From NCBI GenBank assembly GCA_003133185.1, contig PKWF01000249.1, positions 1 to 6,415 of the forward strand: 6,415 bases of DNA. The letters run 5' to 3'. The position numbers and the translations under genes are program-made. This document shows, piece after piece, positions 1 through 5,392 of this stretch. How positions within the stretch are numbered: position 1 is the stretch's first letter; each line of letters begins with the position of its first letter. The stretch is from Vulcanimicrobiota bacterium (GTDB lineage: Bacteria; Vulcanimicrobiota; Vulcanimicrobiia; Vulcanimicrobiales; Vulcanimicrobiaceae). The notes beneath the pieces were generated by a model that saw nothing but the letters and a program-made list of their open reading frames with translations, was not told where the DNA came from and made no database searches.

Positions 1-993
1 GTTTCGTCGATCGTCGTGAACGACAATCTCGTCGATCTGGCGCTGACGCCGGGGGCGAAGCCCGGCGATCCAGTTTCAATCGCCGTCTCTCCGCAAACGC
101 CCTACGTTACGTTCGTCAACGCGGCGACGACCGCAGCGGCCAAATCCGAGCCGACAATCGATCTCTCCGGCGACAAGACGAACCCCGACGGATCGCATAC
201 GGCGACAATCACCGGTACGATGCCCGTCGGGAAAGCGATCTTATACTCGTACCGTGTGCCCGAACCGCGGCGCTTCGCACGAGCGGCGTTTATCGTTGCC
301 CTGCAGGACGCAGGCGTGACGGTGCGTCCGTCGTCCGGCGTGGCGATCTTCAATCACGACGCCGCTGCGCCGTCCTACATGCCGGCAAATCTGGTTGCAC
401 GTCACGTATCGGCGCCATTGTCCGAAGACGTCTACGTCACGCTCAAGGTGAGTGACAACTTGCACGCGGCCTTGATGCCCTACCTCTGGGCGATCTACGT
501 GGCGCAGGCAAAGAGCGATCTGTTGAAAGCTGCGTTCGCCTGCGAGCGTGCGCTTCTTTCGAGCGCGGGCCTCGATCTGAGAGGGGCGTCACAACAAGAC
601 GGGCTCGGCACCTTTGCCTTCTTCACGCCGCGATTCATGGTCAGTTATTTGGCGTGGGCGTCTCGGCAAGCGTGGTTCTCCTCGTTGGAACGTGGTCTGC
701 CGATCATGGGCGTGGACGGAACGCTCTTCAATATCCAAAACGGCGTAGCGGCCGCTGGTCACGTTCGCGCGAAGACGGGCACGTGGGCGTCGGTAAACTC
801 GCTCGACGGCAACGAGCTCGTTACCAAAGGGCTCGCCGGCTACATCACGACCAGCCATGGCCGCCACGTCGCCTTCGCGTTCTACATCAACCGAATGGCG
901 GGCAAGGGGAGCGCCGATTCCGGCCGGGATGCCGCCCACTACGCCGGTCAAACACTCGGCGAGATGGCCTCGGACGTCTACAACGTGCTCTAG
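1..993 (+). CDS. dacB: D-alanyl-D-alanine carboxypeptidase/endopeptidase (peptidase S13, PBP4 type), C-terminal part
   Basis: The gene is open from the first base (330 codons visible) and ends in TAG at 991-993; its N-terminus lies upstream of the window. Two of the three active-site motifs of the S13 penicillin-binding protein family are visible: S-D-N (SxN motif) at nt 451-459 and K-T-G-T at nt 772-783, about 107 residues apart, as expected for DacB. The catalytic SxxK motif should lie in the missing part. The stretch before SDN looks like the accessory-domain insertion typical of this family. Family knowledge: these periplasmic enzymes remove the terminal D-Ala from peptidoglycan stem peptides and cleave cross-links during wall remodelling. 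The GTG at position 16 is internal and is not the start. After the stop there is only a short T-run (about 999-1005) and no convincing terminator hairpin. Family assignment is firm; in vivo specificity (carboxypeptidase versus endopeptidase) cannot be read from the sequence. Confidence 0.93.
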   Translation, partial: VSSIVVNDNLVDLALTPGAKPGDPVSIAVSPQTPYVTFVNAATTAAAKSEPTIDLSGDKTNPDGSHTATITGTMPVGKAILYSYRVPEPRRFARAAFIVALQDAGVTVRPSSGVAIFNHDAAAPSYMPANLVARHVSAPLSEDVYVTLKVSDNLHAALMPYLWAIYVAQAKSDLLKAAFACERALLSSAGLDLRGASQQDGLGTFAFFTPRFMVSYLAWASRQAWFSSLERGLPIMGVDGTLFNIQNGVAAAGHVRAKTGTWASVNSLDGNELVTKGLAGYITTSHGRHVAFAFYINRMAGKGSADSGRDAAHYAGQTLGEMASDVYNVL

Positions 994-1080
994 GGGTTCT
1001 TTTTGCCGCCTCCCCGAATATAGATCCTACGTTTTCGAATTTGGGAGCGAATTGCTTGCCCAGCCTCGGGGGCGAGGAAT

Positions 1081-1251
1081 GAGGACATCATCACAACCGC
1101 ACCCGCCGTCAAGAAGCGCGCGAAAGCTGCGCCAAAGGTGTACGCACCGCACGAACATTTCGGAAGTCCCCTCAACGTTTGTCGCATCTGCGGCGAGAAG
1201 TACACCTACGTTGCAAAGTCGACCGATCCATTTAGCGCCGACAAGCGCTAA
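1081..1251 (+). CDS. small CxxC (zinc-knuckle-like) protein, start unresolved
   Basis: This frame reads as real protein. After a Lys/Ala/Pro-rich stretch it gives Y-A-P-H-E-H-F-G-S-P-L-N-V-C-R-I-C-G-E-K-Y-T-Y-V-A-K and stops at TAA 1249-1251. The single CRICGEK motif (CxxC followed by G) resembles half of a zinc ribbon, and the two nearby His residues could complete a site. The start is a problem. There is no ATG, GTG or TTG in frame between the in-frame TAG at 1021 and a GTG at 1138, which would leave only 37 residues. A purine-rich Shine-Dalgarno-like stretch (CGAGG, 1073-1077) is followed by ATG at 1079, but that ATG is in another frame. A one-base deletion after it, or a non-AUG (ATC, 1087) start, would both rescue the frame. 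A small hairpin (CCTCG/CGAGG, 1064-1077) covers the presumed ribosome site. I do not recognise the protein. It is followed after 20 nt by the next small gene. Confidence 0.45.
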   Translation, partial: EDIITTAPAVKKRAKAAPKVYAPHEHFGSPLNVCRICGEKYTYVAKSTDPFSADKR

Positions 1252-1271
1252 CGCCCAGCGGTAAAACGCAT

Positions 1272-1532
1272 ATGAAACTCGTTGCAGCGATCGATCCAAA
1301 TAGCCTCTCTCCGGACCGGCTTCTCGCTGAATCCAACGAATTCGCAATTTACGACGTTGGGAACGACACCTATGCGTTGGTGCATCGCCACCAAGGCGTC
1401 GAGTGGCAAGCGATCACAATTTCAGGTGATGGTTTGTTCCGCGTCGCCCAACTCCTCGCCGGTGCCACGCGGGCGTTGTATCGCCACGTTGCATCCGACC
1501 TATCACAGGAACGCCGGCCCGGGGCGCTATAG
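1272..1532 (+). CDS. hypothetical protein, 86 aa
   Basis: An ATG-started ORF of 86 residues ending in TAG (1530-1532). It begins 20 nt after the stop of the CxxC ORF, so the two could be co-transcribed. The composition is that of a globular soluble protein: an acidic N-terminal half, a probable beta-rich middle (E-F-A-I-Y-D-V-G-N-D-T-Y-A-L-V-H-R-H) and a likely amphipathic helix (V-A-Q-L-L-A-G-A-T-R-A-L-Y) near the C-terminus. There is no signal peptide, membrane segment or Cys pair. The ribosome site is weak. The last six bases overlap the end of the convergent dehydratase gene. I recognise no family. Protein-like composition and its fit between neighbours make it more likely real than chance. 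Confidence 0.6.
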   Translation: MKLVAAIDPNSLSPDRLLAESNEFAIYDVGNDTYALVHRHQGVEWQAITISGDGLFRVAQLLAGATRALYRHVASDLSQERRPGAL

Positions 1533-1539
1533 CGCCCCG
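1520..1539. terminator. 20-bp perfect palindrome at convergent gene ends; possible bidirectional terminator
   Basis: The sequence CGGGGCGCTATAGCGCCCCG is identical to its own reverse complement. It spans the ends of the two convergent genes: TAG of the plus-strand 86-aa gene (1530-1532) and TAG of the minus-strand dehydratase (1529-1527) overlap in its CTATAG centre. In RNA it would fold into an 8-bp GC-rich hairpin with a short loop from either strand. No U-tract follows on either side, so classical intrinsic termination is not assured. A role as an mRNA 3'-end stabiliser or as a protein-binding operator is also possible. The palindrome is observed; the function is inferred. Confidence 0.45.
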
Positions 1540-2498
1540 ATCAACTCGCAAAACTTCGCAAGCTCGATATTGCCGCCCGACACGACGGCAACCACAGGAC
1601 CAGCATCCTCCGAGCAGCGCAGAGCAGCAGCAACTGAGAGTGCGCCTGCGCCTTCGGCGATGACGCGCGCCTTCTCAGCGAGCAGGCGCATTGCGCGTTT
1701 GGTTTCCTCCAGTGTAACGACGATCGATCCGTCAACTACCGGGCGCATTCGCTCCCACATCCGCGGGAACACGCTCTTTCCTCCGGCACCATCGACGAAC
1801 GTCGCTTGCCATTGCGGAAACGGCGACGCCCTGCCGGTCGAAAAGGACGCTGCCCCCGGCGCGGCAGTCTCGGGCTCCGCACCGAAGACGCGAACGTGAG
1901 GCTTGCGTGCCCGAACGCCCGAGGCAACACCCGTAACGAGCCCGCCTCCGCCGATGGCGGCGATAACGGTCCTAACCTCGGGGAGGTCCTCGATTATTTC
2001 TAATCCCATCGTTGCGTTGCCGGCGATGAAATCGTCGTCGTCGAACGGGTGAACGAACGTACCTTCGACACCGGGAAACGTCCGCCGCTCCATCGCTTCC
2101 CAACATGCGTCGAATGAAGCGGTCACCAGACGCGCGCCAAGCGCCCGCATCCGCTCGACCTTCGTTTCGGGCGCCGTCTCAATCGTGACGACCGTACACG
2201 GTACACCCGCTTGGCGCGCCGCGTAGGCGACGCCTTGCCCGGCGTTGCCGGCGCTGATGGTCCAAACACCGGCCGCACGTTGCGCCGCCTCGAGGCAAGC
2301 GACTGCGTTAGCGGCTCCACGCAATTTGAACGAGTTGATGGGTTGCAGATTCTCGAGTTTTAGATAAATCTCTGGGCCACGCGCCCCGGTTTGAAGTTTG
2401 ATCAGGGGCGTCCGCACGATGGTCGCGGCGATCCTTTTCCGCGCGGCCTCGATAGCGTCGATACGTATCGGCGTGACGGCGGGCGGCGTTTTCTCCAC
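1527..2498 (-). CDS. threonine/serine dehydratase-like PLP enzyme, no ACT domain
   Basis: A fold-type II PLP-dependent enzyme (PALP family) of 323 residues, closest in layout to threonine dehydratase/serine racemase-type proteins that deaminate L-Thr or L-Ser to 2-oxo acids. Visible landmarks are N-S-F-K-L-R-G with the Schiff-base Lys at residue 58, S-A-G-N-A-G-Q-G (82-89) at the substrate carboxylate loop, the phosphate-binding G-G-G-G-L (183-187), and the C-terminal S-G-G-N (307-310) that contacts the PLP ring nitrogen. There is no C-terminal ACT domain, so isoleucine feedback is not expected; that fits a catabolic TdcB-like or racemase-like enzyme. The frame extends to 2594, but the GTG at 2498 is the better start. 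It lies 4 nt after the permease stop and gives the normal N-terminus for the family, while the longer version would overlap the permease. The usual SGNHAQG is SAGNAGQG here, and IAGQGT is IAGNAT, so substrate preference is uncertain. The enzyme is probably the third gene of the metal operon. Confidence 0.85.
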   Translation of the reverse strand: MEKTPPAVTPIRIDAIEAARKRIAATIVRTPLIKLQTGARGPEIYLKLENLQPINSFKLRGAANAVACLEAAQRAAGVWTISAGNAGQGVAYAARQAGVPCTVVTIETAPETKVERMRALGARLVTASFDACWEAMERRTFPGVEGTFVHPFDDDDFIAGNATMGLEIIEDLPEVRTVIAAIGGGGLVTGVASGVRARKPHVRVFGAEPETAAPGAASFSTGRASPFPQWQATFVDGAGGKSVFPRMWERMRPVVDGSIVVTLEETKRAMRLLAEKARVIAEGAGALSVAAALRCSEDAGPVVAVVSGGNIELAKFCELIGAL

Positions 2499-2502
2499 CG
2501 AC

Positions 2503-3630
2503 TTACGCCGATCTCTCGAGTTCGATCTCGTCGTAGCCGCGCGCCCTGTAAACCACGGCCGAAACTCCCCAAGCGACGACGAAGACGCCGGCAATCAGGA
2601 ATCCAAGCGTACCGAAGTTGTCGGTCGCGCGATTCAAAATCGTCCAGGAAAACCCGGTGAGTTTGAATTGTGTGGCCAAGACGCTGAGCGCTTCGACGGT
2701 GCCGACGAGCAGGGCCACGAGAACCGAAAGCAGCGTGATATTCATATTGTAGTAAAGCTTACGAACGGGCTTCATAAAGGCCCAGCCGTACGCTCCGAGC
2801 ATGAGAATACCGTCGCTGGTATCCACCAGCGACATGCCGGCCGCGAAAAGAAGCGGGAAAATCAGGATCGTGAAGACGGGCAGCCCTTTGCCCGCCTCGA
2901 TGGCCGCGATCCCGAGTACGCCCACTTCGGTCGCCGTATCGAATCCCAAGCCGAAGAGTAAGCCAAGCGGATACATGTGCCAACTGCGCCCGATCAGCCC
3001 GAGCAGCGGGCGGCAAAAGCGCGCGATCATCCCGCGCTGCATCAGGAAGTCATCGAGGCTTTGCTCGTCGTAGCCGCGCCCGGCCTTCGCCGCGCGAAAC
3101 GCGCGGATCACTTCGACCAAAACGAACAAGTTCACGGCAGCGATTGAATAAAGGAAGAGGGCCGACACGCTCGTCCCGACGAGGCCGCCCACTTCTTGCA
3201 ATCGCGGAAACGCACGCGCTATGGCCGATGCGGCCAGTGCGATCGCGACCGAAAGCGCCACGACGATCGTCGAGTGCCCGAGCGAGAAGAAAAAGCCGAC
3301 CGCGACCGGACGCTTTTTCTCTTGCATCAGCTTACGCGTGACGTTGTCGATCGCCGAAATATGGTCGGCGTCCACTGCGTGGCGCAAACCAAACGTATAG
3401 GCCAGAAGCGCGCTGCCCAGGAGCGCAGGCCGGTCGTGAAATGCCGCCAGCGCGACTATCCAAGTTCCGGCGTTGGCTGCGATCAGGAACGCGTAGATTC
3501 CGGCGATGCGGCTGCGCACTCCGCTCGTGCTGTCGTCGAAGACTCGTTTGAGCGCCGCCAGATCGAATCCGGTGCTGGACCTTCTCCTCACGCCGCGAAG
3601 GTTGAGGTAACACCGAAGCAATGCCTGCAC
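2503..3630 (-). CDS. nicT: nickel/cobalt permease, NiCoT family (HoxN/NixA/NicT)
   Basis: A 375-residue polytopic inner-membrane protein of the NiCoT family (TC 2.A.52), which imports Ni2+ and/or Co2+ with high affinity. The diagnostic signature R-H-A-V-D-A-D-H-I (83-91), with its HX4DH metal-selectivity motif in the second membrane segment, is intact. So are the other conserved blocks: F-F-F-S-L-G-H-S-T (113-121), L-G-F-D-T-A-T-E (228-235) and G-M-S-L-V-D-T-S-D-G (265-274). About eight hydrophobic segments and the normal family length indicate a complete, functional gene. The start is GTG at 3630, with GGAG (3641-3638) 7 nt upstream. An in-frame GTG 13 codons later has no clear ribosome site. 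The gene stops with TAA 43 nt downstream of the His-rich ORF's end, and the dehydratase starts 4 nt beyond its own stop, indicating an operon. The motifs do not reliably separate Ni from Co preference. The start codon lies in the loop of a small hairpin (3621-3635). Confidence 0.95.
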   Translation of the reverse strand: MQALLRCYLNLRGVRRRSSTGFDLAALKRVFDDSTSGVRSRIAGIYAFLIAANAGTWIVALAAFHDRPALLGSALLAYTFGLRHAVDADHISAIDNVTRKLMQEKKRPVAVGFFFSLGHSTIVVALSVAIALAASAIARAFPRLQEVGGLVGTSVSALFLYSIAAVNLFVLVEVIRAFRAAKAGRGYDEQSLDDFLMQRGMIARFCRPLLGLIGRSWHMYPLGLLFGLGFDTATEVGVLGIAAIEAGKGLPVFTILIFPLLFAAGMSLVDTSDGILMLGAYGWAFMKPVRKLYYNMNITLLSVLVALLVGTVEALSVLATQFKLTGFSWTILNRATDNFGTLGFLIAGVFVVAWGVSAVVYRARGYDEIELERSA

Positions 3631-3641
3631 GGCATCGCTCC
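3621..3641 (-). promoter_or_regulatory. ribosome binding site and start hairpin of the Ni/Co permease gene
   Basis: On the minus strand GGAG (3641-3638) stands 7 nt before the GTG start at 3630, which decides the start of the permease gene. The start codon itself lies in the five-base loop of an inverted repeat (ATGCC - GTGCA - GGCAT, 3635-3621). The repeat is directly visible. A five-base stem is short enough to be chance, so any effect on translation is speculative. Confidence 0.5.
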
Positions 3642-3673
3642 GGAGCCTTCCGGCGCGGCAGGTTTAGCCGGCG

Positions 3674-3871
3674 TTAGTGCGTGTGGTCGTGTGCCTCTTC
3701 GCTGCCGGCGTGGCCATGCGAATGACTGTGCTTCGTTCCATCGGCATGGATATGCTCGTGTTCGTGGGCATCGTGTTCGTGATGGTGTTCGGGATCGGCG
3801 TGCCCGTGCGCGTGCGTGTGTTCGCTACCGTCGGTATGGGTATGCTGGTGGGTGTGCTCTGAAGGCTGCAT
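3674..3871 (-). CDS. histidine-rich metal-binding miniprotein, 65 aa
   Basis: A 65-residue ORF (ATG 3871, TAA 3676-3674) with 23 histidines by my count, mostly as alternating H-x-H, together with Asp/Glu and no Cys. A 16-residue block occurs twice: HTHTDGSEHTHAHGHA (10-25) and HIHADGTKHSHSHGHA (40-55). It is separated by an even more His-dense linker containing H-H-H-E-H. Such strings bind Ni2+, Co2+, Zn2+ or Cu2+ in known proteins (Hpn of Helicobacter, His-rich tails of HypB, SlyD and CooJ). The permease gene 43 nt downstream makes nickel or cobalt the likely ligand. Likely role by inference: cytoplasmic metal buffer, storage or hand-off. There is no signal peptide or membrane segment. The ribosome site is weak (GAAGA, 3883-3879, 7 nt before ATG). 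Other frames through this DNA give low-complexity Thr- or Val-rich strings, which are shadows. Length and composition could partly reflect expansion of a simple repeat, but the regular H-x-H pattern is best explained by selection on protein. Confidence 0.8.
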   Translation of the reverse strand: MQPSEHTHQHTHTDGSEHTHAHGHADPEHHHEHDAHEHEHIHADGTKHSHSHGHAGSEEAHDHTH

Positions 3872-3925
3872 TGGATTATCTTCACGGTCGCTGCAACCCG
3901 CTCCCGCGGCTCCGCTCGGCGCCGG

Positions 3926-4010
3926 CGGCCCCAGCTATCCCCGCTCGGGCGGATTACCGTACGCCCAGCAACCTGGGATCGGAAGCTCTGGGTGAGAGTG
4001 CCTGGGGCCG
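3926..4010 (-). promoter_or_regulatory. candidate structured leader (four-way junction) of the His-rich/permease operon
   Basis: A perfect 9-bp inverted repeat (CGGCCCCAG at 3926-3934 with CTGGGGCCG at 4002-4010) encloses three short inverted repeats in series: 3941-3952 (4 bp, 4-nt loop), 3964-3977 (5 bp, CCCAG/CTGGG, 4-nt loop) and 3986-3998 (4 bp, 5-nt loop). Drawn together they form a four-way junction. On the minus strand it would lie 55 nt before the His-rich ORF, preceded by an AT-rich, -10-like stretch (AATCTTAT, about 4018-4011). The overall plan recalls the NiCo riboswitch, but I cannot match that family's conserved junction bases convincingly, so I do not assign it. The element could equally act on the plus strand, where it would contain the ribosome site and GTG start of the GH130 gene. 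The repeats are seen; folding, strand and function are inference. The 4-bp stems alone would be weak evidence in GC-rich DNA. Confidence 0.35.
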
Positions 4011-5062
4011 ATAAGATTTTGCTTCGCCCACGCTTCGAGCGATTGGGTATGGTCTTGAAACCAAGCGCCGCGATCGACCAGCGGCTCGGGGTGTTGAACC
4101 CGGCGTGTACGCGACTGCGCAATGGCAAGTTGCAACTCTATCCGCGCATGGTTGCGCCCGGAAACATTTCGCGCATCGGCTCATTCGGAACCGAAGAACG
4201 CCCCGACGGGATGCTCGAAGTCGAACCGTGTGGCTACGTGCTCCAGCCGGCGGCCCCGTACGAGTTACGCGCGCGGCCAGGGGGGTACGGCTGCGAAGAT
4301 CCCCGCATCACATTTGTTGCCGCACTCGACACGTACGTGATGGCGTACGTCGCCTTTGGTCCGCGCGGACCCGAGGCCGCGGTCGCCGTGTCGGAAGATG
4401 CCCTGCATTGGCAGCGCCTGGGGTTGCTTCGCTTCGGCCGGAGCGAGGCTCCGTTTGCCGACAAGGATGCGGCGTTCTTTCCCGAGCCGGTCGTGTCGCC
4501 CAGCGGAGTGGAGTCGCTGGCGTTCTATCACCGTCCGACGCTGCCGATTTCGCTGCGCGGAGGCGAAAGCGCAGTCGCCGCGCTGGCGGCCCTGCCGGAA
4601 AAGCAGCGCGAAGGCATTTCGATTGGCTACGTAGCGCTCGATGCCGTGAAGGCCAACATTGCTGCGCTCTGCACGGTTAGCGAATCGCACCCGGTCTCGC
4701 TGCCGCCCGCAACATGGGGGGCGATTAAGGTTGGGGGCGGAGCACCACCAGTACGGATCGCGGAAGGCTGGCTCGCGGTCATTCACGGCGTGGACGAGCT
4801 CGCTCATCCCACCGGCGCGACGCGGCTGCGCTATTGCGCTGGGCTGATCCTTCACGATGCGACCCACCTTGACCACATAATTTATCGTTCGCCCGAACCG
4901 CTGTTCGTCCCCGAAACTCCCGGCGAGCTTCATGGGACGGTCGGTCAGGTCGTCTTTCCGACCGGAATCGACCGGCGCGACGAGCGTACGTTCGACATCT
5001 ATTACGGCATGGCCGATTATGAAATCGGTCGTGGCAGACTGACGTTTTCGCTGAGAGGATGA
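3992..5062 (+). CDS. GH130 family glycoside phosphorylase/hydrolase-like protein
   Basis: A 356-residue protein with the five-bladed beta-propeller signature of glycoside hydrolase family 130, whose members mostly phosphorolyse beta-1,4- or beta-1,2-mannosides to mannose 1-phosphate. Visible blocks in order are V-L-N-P-A (34-38), G-C-E-D-P-R-I-T (100-107, containing the Asp position proposed as proton donor in characterised members), K-D-A-A-F-F-P-E (158-165), Y-H-R-P (179-182), K-V-G-G-G-A-P-P-V (246-254), H-G-V-D (265-268) and Y-Y-G-M-A-D (337-342). There is no signal peptide, so it is probably cytoplasmic. The GTG at 3992 has GGAAG (3981-3985) 6 nt upstream. Alternatives are GTG 3998, TTG 4019 or ATG 4049, the last of which would remove the E-R-L-G segment that I expect in relatives. 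The gene is divergent from the nickel operon and followed 4 nt later by the ABM gene. Substrate, and phosphorylase versus hydrolase activity, cannot be settled by reading. Confidence 0.87.
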   Translation: MRVPGADKILLRPRFERLGMVLKPSAAIDQRLGVLNPACTRLRNGKLQLYPRMVAPGNISRIGSFGTEERPDGMLEVEPCGYVLQPAAPYELRARPGGYGCEDPRITFVAALDTYVMAYVAFGPRGPEAAVAVSEDALHWQRLGLLRFGRSEAPFADKDAAFFPEPVVSPSGVESLAFYHRPTLPISLRGGESAVAALAALPEKQREGISIGYVALDAVKANIAALCTVSESHPVSLPPATWGAIKVGGGAPPVRIAEGWLAVIHGVDELAHPTGATRLRYCAGLILHDATHLDHIIYRSPEPLFVPETPGELHGTVGQVVFPTGIDRRDERTFDIYYGMADYEIGRGRLTFSLRG

Positions 5063-5066
5063 TGCC

Positions 5067-5351
5067 GTGCTGATTCAGTCCGTCCAGTTCACCTTCGCGC
5101 CCGGAGATGGAGATAAGGCCGAAGCGATCTTGCGAGAGCTGCGCGAGGCCTCACGGAAGGAAGAAGGCGTGATCGCCTTCGAGGTTGCTCGAAGCCAAGA
5201 GAAACCAAACGTGTTTGTGCTGTGGGAAGAGTATCGCAATGAAGCGGCTCTGGACTTTCACAAAGCGACGGAACACTACAACCGACTCGTGCTCAACGGC
5301 GTGCGGCCACTCGCGCAGGAACGAAGCGGAGCGATGGCCGTTCCGATCTGA
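5067..5351 (+). CDS. antibiotic biosynthesis monooxygenase (ABM) domain protein
   Basis: A 94-residue single-domain protein of the dimeric ferredoxin-like ABM superfamily (YgiN-like quinol monooxygenases and relatives). The family pattern is clear: a first strand (V-Q-F-T-F-A-P-G-D-G-D-K-A-E), a helix (A-I-L-R-E-L-R-E-A-S-R-K-E-E-G), then V-I-A-F-E-V-A-R-S, the P-N-V-F-V-L-W-E-E-Y strand, and the downstream A-A-L-D-F-H-K-A-T-E-H-Y with its conserved His region. Some members oxidise quinols or polyketides without a cofactor, others degrade heme, and many have no known activity, so no substrate is claimed. The start is GTG 5067, with AGAGGA (5053-5058) 8 nt before it. It begins 4 nt after the GH130 stop, implying co-transcription and probably translational coupling, although the two functions have no evident link. 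The stop is TGA 5349-5351. Confidence 0.88.
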   Translation: MLIQSVQFTFAPGDGDKAEAILRELREASRKEEGVIAFEVARSQEKPNVFVLWEEYRNEAALDFHKATEHYNRLVLNGVRPLAQERSGAMAVPI

Positions 5352-5392
5352 TCTCCGCAGGCAAGCGCGGCACCGCCGCGGAACCCGACGCC

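Noticed and set aside
994..1020. Intrinsic terminator after dacB
   Set aside because: There is a short T-run but no stable GC-rich hairpin directly before it.
857..1264. 135-residue plus-strand ORF through the dacB end and the CxxC region
   Set aside because: It overlaps the dacB 3' end out of frame and reads as Arg/Ser/Pro-rich noise, whereas the neighbouring frame gives the CRICGEK protein.
1282..1899. 205-residue plus-strand ORF overlapping the 86-aa gene and the dehydratase
   Set aside because: Low-complexity Ser/Thr/Ala/Arg composition, and most of it is antisense to the dehydratase.
2499..2594. Upstream extension of the dehydratase to position 2594
   Set aside because: It would overlap the permease coding region by about 90 nt with a Ser/Arg-rich tail unlike the family. 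The GTG at 2498 gives the normal N-terminus.
3926..4010. Assignment of the structured region as a definite NiCo riboswitch, cobalamin riboswitch or tRNA
   Set aside because: The conserved junction bases of the NiCo class as I recall them are not clearly present, and no cobalamin-box sequence is visible. A tRNA is excluded because the closing stem is 9 bp and the central loop has 4 bases rather than 7. Reported only as a candidate of unknown class.
3196..4014. 272-residue plus-strand ORF antisense to the permease
   Set aside because: It lies opposite the permease, whose motifs are unmistakable. It is Arg/Cys-rich with no family resemblance, a GC-rich shadow frame.
3664..4128. 154-residue minus-strand ORF across the His-rich gene and the divergent region
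   Set aside because: It is the His-rich region read in another frame (a Thr/Pro/Ile-rich string), and its upstream part overlaps the GH130 coding region. It has no protein-like character.
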